From Saprospiraceae bacterium (GTDB lineage: Bacteria; Bacteroidota; Bacteroidia; Chitinophagales; Saprospiraceae): a stretch of 16,638 nt of DNA. The notes under the pieces are model-generated. The model worked only from the letters and a program-made list of their open reading frames with translations, was not told the origin of the DNA and did no database searches. Location of the stretch: positions 1 through 16,638 of the forward strand of contig JADKCF010000046.1 of the NCBI GenBank assembly GCA_016714765.1, written 5' to 3'. Below are positions 9,577 to 16,638 of the stretch, piece after piece (the first letter of the stretch is position 1; each line of letters opens with the position of its first letter). The translations under genes and the position numbers were made by a program.

Positions 9577-10174
9577 ATGAGCAAGTTACTATTTTCAGGT
9601 TTCATCGCTTTGTTTGCGCTGATTTCCTGTACCAAAGATAATCCGATTGAAAGTACACTGACCGAACAAGAAAAATCAGACCTAATCTTCTTACGTCAAG
9701 AAGAAAAATCTGCGCACGATGTGTACGTTTATGCTTATCAAAAGTATGCACACTTTGTATTCAACAATATTTCAATAGCGAACAAACCCATATCGACAAT
9801 ATGACAGGTTTGTTCGAGTAAATATAATGTAGTAGATCCCTAGGCAGATTTGACAAAATGGCGTTTTGCAGATAATAATTTGCAAGTACTTTATAACCAA
9901 CTCATCGCCAAAGTGGACATATCATTGATAGATGCTTGAAGTTGGTGCAACCATCGAAGATTTGGACATTAGCGATATCCAACGATTTTATGCCAACACT
10001 AACCAATCAGATATCTTACGTGTTTAGGATTTACTTACTTGTGGGTCCAAAAATCATTTAAGAGGATTTACTGGCCAATTAAAACCTTTGGGTGCCACTT
10101 ACAGTCCTCAGTTTTTAACTACAAGTGACTATCAAAATATCATCAGTGGCAGCCACGAAAACTGTGGGAAATAA
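9577..10174 (+). CDS. DUF2202 ferritin-like lipoprotein, second paralogue (frameshifted)
   Basis: The start is a clear lipoprotein signal: MSKLLFSGFIALFALISC, where LISC is the lipobox. The mature part follows the family order: LTEQEKSDLIFLRQEEKSAH, DVYVYAYQKY, VFNNIS, NSEQTHIDNMTGLFESKYNV, VDPWADLTKW (Trp read as TAG in the sequence), LQVLYNQLIAKVDISLIDAL, EVGATIEDLDISDI, QRFYANTNQSDILRVYDLL (Tyr-Asp disturbed by a TAG), CGSKNHLRGFTGQLKPLGAT and YSPQFLTTSDYQNII, ending NCGK at TAA 10172-10174. The ligand positions match the first copy (QEEK, SEQTH, IED, KNHLR). It is 47 nt after the first paralogue, so they are probably co-transcribed. It is shorter at the C-terminus and lacks the Gly/Asn-rich tail. 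About 200 codons. Confidence 0.87.
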
Positions 10175-10193
10175 GTCACATAATTTATAATAT

Positions 10194-10235
10194 AAAACCA
10201 CATCGTTGTCCTACTTGGTGTGGTTTTACAATTTT
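10194..10235 (+). terminator. Rho-independent-like terminator after the DUF2202 pair
   Basis: Arms AAAACCACATC (10194-10204) and GGTGTGGTTTT (10217-10227) form 11 pairs with one G-T, a 12-nt loop and a trailing ACAATTTTT. It lies 19 nt after the second DUF2202 stop and only 26 nt before the next start codon. Confidence 0.75.
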
Positions 10236-10253
10236 TATCCTTTCAAAATCAAT

Positions 10254-11858
10254 ATGATGACTCGGTTTGCAAACACACTTTTTTTTCTGTTATTTGTAGT
10301 TTTGACTATCAAAGTTCAGAACACACCTTTGATATCCAACTAACGCCTATCCAAGTGGAAGGTGTAGGTGGATTACGTTCTTTGCTTTTGGGCAACATGA
10401 AGGTAAGTGGCTCATCATTGTGGAAGCGACTGGATGGATTGTCAGAAGACAGCCTTTGCCAGTTTTGATGTTGCAGGCACAATACCAATTGAATGTGGTG
10501 GATCCTATTGGGAAATCAAAGTTGGACGGCATCGCTAGACGTCCTACCTGCAAGTATCAAAGAGCAGCTTAGCGCTACTAATATGGAATTCTACCAAGAA
10601 GGCGATATTCTGTACCTTATCGGCGGATATGGATACAGCGCTATTGCGGGTGAACATACTACCTACCCCAACCTTACTGCGATAGATGTACCTAAGACGA
10701 TATATGCCATTGAAAATGATTTACCCTTAGCACCTTTTTTTTCAGACAAATAAAGACGACAAAATGGCTGTTACAGGGGATATCTGCACAAAATAAATGA
10801 TACTTACTACCCAGTAGGTGGTCAAAAATTTATCGGAAGATACAATCCTATGGGCCCAATCATGGTCCGGGATTTATTCAGGAGTACACCAATGCTATTC
10901 GCAGATTTACTGTAAAAGATTCTAACGGTTTATTACAAATCAATCATCTTCCGGAAATTTATGACAAAGAAAATCTACACCGAAGAGATTACAATGTAGC
11001 GCCTCAAATAATGTCTGATGGCAAAGAAGGTTTGACAGCTTTTTCAGGGGTATTTCAGGAAAGTGTAGATTTGCCATTTTTAAGTTGTGTCAATATTGAT
11101 AGTGATGGATACGCTGTTCAGCCTGGTTTTAGTCAATATTACAATCATTATCACTGTGCGCATATACCGATCTACAGTGGCTCTAGTAGAGAGATGCACA
11201 CTGTATTTTTTGGCGGCATAGCTCAGTATTTTGATGAAAACGGGACGCTAACCCGAGATGATAATGTGCCATTTCTCAATACTATTGCTAGAGTAAAAAG
11301 AAAAAAGATGGTAGTATGGTTGAGCATAAGCTTCCTGTTGTAATGCCCGGATTGTTGGGTTCTGGTTCAGAATTTATCCCTTTATCAAAGATACCAAGTT
11401 ATGATAATGGCGTCTTAAGACTTGACGATATCTTACAAGATACGACTATGATTGGTTATATTTATGGCGGCATCAGCAGTATGGCACCAAACATCTTCTT
11501 TACTAATACTGGTACTGAGAGCAATGCAAGCAGTCAGATATTTGAAGTTTCATTGATCAAAAACAAACCTTCAGGTACACATGATCTGAATACTCAAAGC
11601 ATTGGTACACTACAGATGCAAATCTTTCCCAATCCTAATCCGGGTGCCTTCGAAGTGCATTTCAACATAGAAAAAATAGCTCCCGTACAACTTACTGTTT
11701 CAGATATCTCAGGTAAAGTATTGGTAAATCTGGCAATTAAGGATATTCGTTTAGGTAAAAACATATACAAACAAACCATAGACAACCTCAATAGAATTAT
11801 TTTGGTGACTCTATCAAACGGAGCTGAAATGGCGACTCAAAAAGTGATATTGGAATAG
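10254..11858 (+). CDS. Secreted Kelch-like protein with T9SS type A sorting domain (few frameshifts)
   Basis: The start at 10254 gives a signal peptide (MMTRFANTLFFLLFVVLTIK). A frameshift then leads to HTFDIQLTPIQVEGVGGLRS, FAFGQHEGKWLII, RRQPFASFDVAG, then in a further frame DPIGKQSWTASLDVLP and LSATNMEFYQEGDILYLIGG. Paired-Gly strands typical of Kelch blades appear as LYLIGGYGYS, VGGQKFIGRYNPM, VFFGGIAQYF and YIYGGISS, so a beta-propeller is likely. Other landmarks are HRRDYNVAPQIMSDGKEGLT, YNHYHCAHIPIYSGSSREMH and PGLLGSGSEFIPL. The last 80 residues (from about 11610) form the sorting domain: MQIFPNPNPGAFEVHF, LTVSDISGKV and a final QKVILE. Total about 530 codons. Frame breaks lie near 10310, 10395-10470, 10750, 10790-10870 and 11310. 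It is exported and probably attached to the surface; its ligand is unknown. Confidence 0.85.
11606..11858 (+). other. T9SS type A C-terminal sorting domain of the Kelch-like protein
   Basis: The pattern is IFPNPNPGAFEVHF, a run of alternating hydrophobic strands, LTVSDISGKVLV, then a GKNIYKQTIDNL strand and the last VTLSNGAEMATQKVILE. NPNPG near the start and a Lys-rich valine strand at the end are the hallmarks of the family. It directs outer-membrane passage through the type IX machinery. Confidence 0.85.
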
Positions 11859-12004
11859 TGAAAAACTAACTCAACTCCCTAATTTCATGTACCCACATCC
11901 GAAAAAAGTACATAAAACGTCTGTGTTCCGACAGATGTCCTAGAATTAATCCTGGATTAGAGTCGTAATGAATTCATTTCACCAAATTATTTTATTATCT
12001 GAAT

Positions 12005-12046
12005 TAAAAAATGCAACCAGGAGTGTTGCTCAATCATTCACTCCTG
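12005..12046 (-). terminator. Terminator of the XRE/DUF2975 operon, with the stop codon in the loop
   Basis: On the minus strand, CAGGAGTG pairs with CACTCCTG (12039-12046 with 12018-12025; 8 pairs, 13-nt loop). A GGTTGC spacer and six T (12006-12011) follow. The TGA stop of the XRE gene (12036-12034) lies in the loop. Confidence 0.65.
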
Positions 12047-12240
12047 TATTCCAAAATGTCTCCCGGCTGGCAGTCAAGTGCCCGGCAAAGTGCTTCCAGT
12101 GTACTAAACCTAATAGCCTTAGCTTTACCAGTTTTCAGGATCGAAAGATTGGAAAGTGTTAAATCCACTCTTTCGGACAGCTCATTGAGCGACATCTTGC
12201 GCTTAGCCATCATCACATCTACATTTACTATTATGGGCAT
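12034..12240 (-). CDS. Small XRE/Cro-type HTH regulator, YozG-like
   Basis: This intact 68-residue protein is a single helix-turn-helix domain. It begins MPIIVNVDVMMAKRKMSLNE, continues LSERVDLTLSNLSILKTGKA (turn and recognition helix), then KAIRFSTLEALCRALDCQPG and DILEYRSE. Proteins of this form, about 65-70 residues and starting MPIIV-LDVM-A-RKMSL, are common in Firmicutes and Bacteroidota, and are encoded next to a DUF2975 membrane protein, as here. The start is 3 nt after the DUF2975 stop (TAA, ACC, ATG), so translation is probably coupled. It likely binds DNA as a dimer and controls its own operon; a candidate operator lies at 12822-12838. A second Met at residue 10 is possible but would remove the conserved start. 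Confidence 0.9.
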   Translation of the reverse strand: MPIIVNVDVMMAKRKMSLNELSERVDLTLSNLSILKTGKAKAIRFSTLEALCRALDCQPGDILEYRSE

Positions 12241-12243
12241 GGT

Positions 12244-12786
12244 TTATACAGTTAAGTCGTTTTCGTTTTGAATTTCTAATCCTTTATTAAATATTTGTGA
12301 TATCACAAAAACAATGGCTGCCATCATCAGAAATGATGCTATATCAGCCCAATAGGCTTCGATATGGCTCACTTTATAGCCAAACTCAATAAGTCTATGG
12401 GTGTACTGATTTGCCACGACACTCACTATAGCAATAGCAAAGGCTTCAAAACTGATTTTTTCTATCAATTTGGCTATTTCTTGGCTAAAAGGTTTTACCA
12501 GGTTTAGTTTTTCAAAAATATTAACTACCAAATAAAATAAATATGCTTTCAACAATGACAGTACAATGGCAAAACTCATAATACCCAAATAATGACTAAA
12601 TTGATTTTCGTATAATTCTGCCAGGTCGAGACCTTTATACACATTGTGGGTGGCAACAGGCTTGAAGAGTGTAAAACCAAAATTGAAAATCAACGCTCCA
12701 GCCTCTACACATAGTCCGATAAAAATTATCCAGGACATTACATTTAATGCTTTAAAAATAAAATCATTTTTCTTTGACATAACCAT
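12244..12786 (-). CDS. DUF2975 integral membrane protein
   Basis: This intact 180-residue inner-membrane protein has four predicted transmembrane helices: about residues 14-37 (ALNVMSWIIFIGLCVEAGAL), 67-92 (IMSFAIVLSLLKAYLFYLVV), 110-128 (FEAFAIAIVSVVANQ) and 146-166 (ASFLMMAAIVFVISQIF). The patch VNIFEKLNLVKPFSQEIAKL between helices 2 and 3 is typical of DUF2975, which pairs with a small XRE regulator. The gene starts at ATG 12786; a second in-frame ATG at 12780 (MSKKN) is equally plausible. Upstream lies a Bacteroidota-type promoter. The protein may sense a membrane state and influence the regulator, but that is inference from pairing alone. Confidence 0.88.
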   Translation of the reverse strand: MVMSKKNDFIFKALNVMSWIIFIGLCVEAGALIFNFGFTLFKPVATHNVYKGLDLAELYENQFSHYLGIMSFAIVLSLLKAYLFYLVVNIFEKLNLVKPFSQEIAKLIEKISFEAFAIAIVSVVANQYTHRLIEFGYKVSHIEAYWADIASFLMMAAIVFVISQIFNKGLEIQNENDLTV

Positions 12787-12805
12787 TAATTTTTAAATTA
12801 CAATG

Positions 12806-12838
12806 CAAAGATAATATATTATTATTGATTATCAATAA
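12806..12838 (-). promoter_or_regulatory. Bacteroidota sigma-A promoter and overlapping inverted repeat upstream of DUF2975/XRE
   Basis: On the minus strand a TTG (12835-12833) is followed after exactly 19 nt by TATCTTTG (12813-12806), matching the phylum consensus TTG-N19-TAnnTTTG. The -33 end lies inside a perfect 8-bp inverted repeat, TTATTGAT-T-ATCAATAA (12822-12838), a good candidate operator. The box ends 20 nt before the start codon, leaving a short A/T-rich leader. Confidence 0.7.
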
Positions 12839-12916
12839 ATATTTAGCTATAATTATAAATTATTTTATATTTTTTAGTAAACTAACTTAAAAAGCATGAA
12901 AAAGTAAAAATCATAT

Positions 12917-13213
12917 CTACTTTATCACCGTTACATCACCTTTTTTGATTAATGTGATTCCATCTATGAATTCAATATCTGCCACCCATACAAATACAGC
13001 AGGGTTTACAGCTTGCCCGAGAAATGTACCTGGCCAACCCACAGTGGGGTCATCCGGCTGGATGTTTTTAGCTAAAAACCATATTGCCCCATCGATCATA
13101 GATACGTAGTGTTTGATAACCTTGACACTTCCTGGTTTGGATATTAGATAAAAACTATTATTTCCAGAATTGCTTCCTGGATTTATGATATTCGGTGCAT
13201 AAATATCCAAATT
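12917..13213 (-). other. T9SS type B (gliding-motility-associated) C-terminal sorting domain
   Basis: The final 98 residues begin NLDIYAPNIINPGSNSGNNS and end GDVTVIK. They include VGWPGTFLGQAVNPAVFVW and EFIDGITLIKKGDVT, which match the family order YAPN-F-P...GWDGTF.G..-NP.VYVY.....-DG....KGDVT. The usual NGDG is replaced by NSGN, and the FDRWG position reads MIDGAIW. Confidence 0.87.
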
Positions 13214-16200
13214 ACTTACATTTCGTACACTAATAGTAGCATCTGCGATACAACCATCAAAGGTAAAAACAGTTACGGTGTACGATCCATCAGATGCATT
13301 CAAGAAAGTAGGATGCAGCAAACTATTTATGGATGTATCTTCAAAGACAAGACCATTTGTTGGCGTCCAAATAACGGTATCTATTAGTGCTATAGGAAGG
13401 TCGGCAATATCTACTTCTATTTGTTGAGAAACTCCGAATTTTAAGTTGATTTCTGGGATAACTTGCACATTAATTTCTTGTTGCTCAGGGATATGGATGG
13501 TATCGAAAAATAAACAGCCCAAACCATTTTTGATCATCACTTCATAATCTCCAGGACTTAAGTTGTCGATTTGGTTTAATGCACTAAAAGTCAATCCACC
13601 GTCCATGGAATAAGTAAGATCATTGGGCGTTGTAGGCAACAAAACTTCTATCCAACCAGAATGTCCAAAACAATCTGGTGCGTGCGCCAATAGATCAATC
13701 AAAGGAAATTTAATGTCTTCTATAATGGTAAATGTGGCCAAACTACTACAAGAAGTCGCATCTGTCACGGTGACGCTATAGCTTCCTGATGCAAGGTTAT
13801 TGATATCTTCCAATGTTGAGCCATTCGACCAATAGAAGGTATAATTGCCACTTGGTGTGATAGTTAAACTGATGCTTCCATTGGGTGTCAAGCAGGATGT
13901 ATTATCCGTGGTGATACCTGTGATGGTAAATGATGTATTGTCATTTATAATTGTAGCAGAAGTCGTAGCAGTACAGCCACTACTACCCGTCACGGTAACG
14001 CTGTAGTGCCCATTGCCAGATTGTTGATATCTTCGGAAGTTGCACCATTCGACCAAGCATAAGTATAGCTCCCGGACTCACACTTAGATTTATGCTACCA
14101 TTGGACTGACCGCAAGTGGCATTGGTGAAAGTTGAAGTGAGCATTGGCAAAAAGACACCCTCACCTATTGAAAACGAATGCACCCTGCTACATGAGGCGG
14201 AATCTGTTACGGTTACAATATATATTCCTGCTGTCAAATTATTAATATCTTCGGTAACAGCACCATTGGACCAACTAAAAGTGTAAATGCCACTTGGCGT
14301 GACATAAAGATTGATACTTCCGTTTGGCGTCAAGCAAGATGTATGATCTGTCTTGATTCCCGTAATATTAAATGAAGAGTTGTCATTCATAATGGTGGCA
14401 GAAGTCGTCGCAGTACAGCCACTACTACCCGTCACGGTAACGTTGTAAGTGCCTATTGCCAGATTGCTGATATCTTCGGAAGTTGCACCATTCGACCAAG
14501 CATACGTATAGCTTCCTTGCTGGACTGCCACACTCCTTAGATTTATGCTACCATTGGACTGACTGCAGTTTGCATTTATCGCCGAAGTCGTGAGCGATGG
14601 CAAGACAACATTGGTACCCACAGCAAATGTTGCTAAACTATTACAAGATGTCCCATCTGTCACGGTGACACTATAGCTTCCTGATGCCAAGTTATTGATA
14701 TCTTCTAATGATGCACCATTCGACCAGGAGAAGGTGTAACTGCCACTTGGTGTGATAGTTAAACTGATGCTTCCATTGGGTGTCAAGCATGATGTATTAT
14801 CCGTGGTGATGCCTGGTGATGGTAAATGATGTATTGTCATTGATGATGGTAGCAGATGTCGTAGTGGTACAGCCATTACCACCGTCACGGTATAACATTG
14901 TAAGTTCCTGCTGCCAGATTGCTGATATCTTCGGAAGTTGCACCATTCGACCAAGCATACGTATAGCTTCCTGCTGGACTCACACTTAGATTTATGCTAC
15001 CATTGGACTGACCGCAGTTTGCATTTATCGCCGAAGTCGTGAGCGATGGCAAGACAACATTGTTACCCACAGCAAATGTTGCTAAACTGATTAGCAAGAT
15101 GTCGCATCCGTCACGGTGACACCATAGCTTCCTGATGCTAAGTTATTGATATCTTCTAATGATGAGCCATTCGACCAGAGAAGGTGTAACTGCCACTTGC
15201 GAGACGGTTAAATTGATACTGCCATTTGGCGTCAAGCAGGATGTGTGCTATCCGTGGTGATGCCTGTGATGGTAAATGAAGTATTGTCATTGATGATGGT
15301 GGCAGAAGTCGTCGCACAGCCATTACTACCTGTCACCGTAACATTGTATGTTCCTATGCCAGATTGCTGATATCTTCGGAAGTGACCATCTTCGACCAAG
15401 CATACGTATAGCCTCCTTGCTGACTCACACTTAGATTTATACTACCATTGATTGACTGCAGTTTGCATTTATTGTCGAAGTCATGAGCGATGGCAAGACA
15501 ACATTGTGGCCCACAGTAAATGTAGCCACACTACTACAAGATGTCGCATCTGTCACGGTGACACTATAGCTTCCTGATGCCAAGTTATTGATATCTTCTA
15601 ATGATGCACCATTCGACCAGGAGAAGGCGTAACTGCCACTTGGTGTGATGGTTAAACTGATGCTTCCATTGGGTGTCAAGCATGATGTATTTTCCGTTGT
15701 GATACCTGTGATGGTAAATGAAGTATTGTCATTGATGATGGTAGCTGATGTCGTCGCGGCAGCCATTACCGCCTGTCACGGTAACATTGTTGGTTCCTTT
15801 GCTGCTAGATTGTTGATATCTTTCGGAAGTTGCACCATTCGACCAAGTATGCATAGCTTCCCTGCTGAACTCACACTTAGATTTATGCTGCCATTGGACT
15901 GACCGCAAGGGGCATTTATTGTCGAAGTCATGAGTAGATGGCAAGACAACATTGTTACCCACAGTAAATGTAGCCACACTGCTACAAGATGTTGTGCATC
16001 CGTCACTGTGACACTATAGCTTCCCTGATAAGTTATTGATATCTTCTAATGATGAGCCATTCGACCAGGAGAAGGTGTAACTGCCACTTGGTGCGACGGT
16101 TAAATTGATACTGCCATTTGGCGTCAAGCAGGATGTATTATCCGTGGTGATGCCTGTGATGGTAAATGAAGTATTGTCATTGATGATGGTAGCTGATGTC

Positions 16201-16638
16201 GTCGCAGTACAGCCATTACTGCCTGTCACGGTAACATTGTAGGTTCCTGCTGCTAGATTGCTGATATCTTCGGAAGTTACACCATTCGACCAAGCATACG
16301 TATAGCTTCCTGCTGGACTCACACTTAGATTTATGCTACCATTGGACTGACCGCAAGTGGCATTTATTGTCGAAGTCATGAGCGATGGCAAGACAACATT
16401 GTTACCCACAGTAAATGTAGCCACACTGCTACAAGATGTTGCATCCGTCACTGTGACACTATAGCTTCCTGATGCTGTTATTGATACTTCTAATGATGAG
16501 CCATCTGACCAGGAGGAAGGTGTAACTGCCACTTGTGTGACGGTTAAATTGATACTGCCATTTGGCGTCACATGGATGTACTTATCCGTGCGTGATGCCG
16601 GTGATGGTAAAATGAAGTATTGTCATTGATGATGGTAG
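12917..16638 (-). CDS. Giant SprB-repeat surface protein with T9SS type B sorting domain, 5' end outside window
   Basis: Only the C-terminal 1,240 or so codons are in the window. From the right edge, 13 SprB-type modules of about 69-80 residues alternate between two kinds (one with GSYTYAWSNGATSEDISNLA and NGCTATTSATIINDN, the other with CLTPNGSI, WSNGASLEDINNLA and SCSSLATF). They are followed by a non-repeat linker (about 13214-13708) with PDCFGHSGWIEVLLPTTP, DNLSPGDYEVMIKNGLGC and ASDGSYTVTVFTFDGC, then the sorting domain. Such proteins are secreted by type IX and anchored at the surface, acting in gliding or adhesion. From 12917 to about 14020 the frame is intact; beyond that it is broken repeatedly, with lesions that differ from copy to copy. 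The gene ends at stop 12917-12919. Confidence 0.88.
13709..16638 (-). repeat. Tandem array of about 447-bp units (149-residue pairs of SprB modules)
   Basis: The gacc of one module kind (CATTCGACCAAGC) recurs at 14051, 14494, 14949, 15394, 15841 and 16288. The other kind (CGACCAGGAG or CGACCAATAG) recurs at 13827, 14269, 14722, 15173, 15615, 16063 and 16507. Spacings are 442-455 bp, centred on 447 bp (3 x 149). Copies to the right of about 14500 are nearly identical; those near the C-terminus diverge. The array continues past the right edge. Confidence 0.9.

Noticed and set aside
11887..11913. ATGTAC/GTACAT inverted repeat after the Kelch-like gene
   Set aside because: The stem is 6 bp with a 15-nt loop and lacks a T-run, so it is too weak to call a terminator.
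12850..12916. TTAGTAAACTAA dyad between the SprB gene and DUF2975 as a terminator
   Set aside because: The dyad has five pairs and no T-run on the minus strand.
15645..15902. Plus-strand open frame within the repeat array
   Set aside because: It is the complement of the SprB modules and recurs only because the array repeats.
13709..16638. Regular repeats as a CRISPR array or DNA-level satellite
   Set aside because: The unit is about 447 bp with no spacer pattern, and it encodes SprB modules in one frame.

Overview
The window looks like a fragment of an AT-rich Bacteroidota genome, most likely from the Saprospiraceae/Chitinophagales side of the phylum. The evidence is several proteins with type IX secretion (T9SS) C-terminal sorting domains (two type A, one type B), SprB-type repeats, a Bacteroidota promoter (TTG-N19-TAnnTTTG) and gene families typical of that group. 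All identifications come from reading translations by eye and from family knowledge; no search was run.

Layout, left to right. Positions 1-5615 (+) hold a carbohydrate-use cluster, probably for beta-1,3-glucan (laminarin-like) material. It contains the 3' part of a large conserved protein of unknown function, a glycoside hydrolase family 17 enzyme, an MFS sugar:cation symporter of the GPH type, and a secreted protein with a T9SS sorting tail. Next comes pepD, a cytosolic dipeptidase (5710-7168, +). Positions 7306-8621 (+) encode an ECF-type sigma factor and, 7 nt later, a small membrane protein that is probably its regulator. A paired-hairpin element follows (8628-8689), then two divergent tandem DUF2202 ferritin-like proteins (8763-10174), a terminator, and a secreted Kelch-like protein with a type A sorting tail (10254-11858). 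From 11859 on everything is on the minus strand: a small XRE/Cro regulator and a DUF2975 membrane protein forming one operon (12034-12786), then the 3' part of a giant adhesin-like SprB-repeat protein with a type B sorting domain (12917 to the right edge).

The main caution is sequence quality. From 1 to about 9000, and again in the repeat array from about 14000 to 16638, almost every gene is broken by many small indels and stray stops, while the protein text between the lesions stays well conserved. About 10500-14000 is nearly clean. The pattern fits an under-polished long-read consensus better than mass gene decay. The broken genes are therefore listed as single CDS entries spanning their fragments. 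Gene ends in the damaged part are best estimates.
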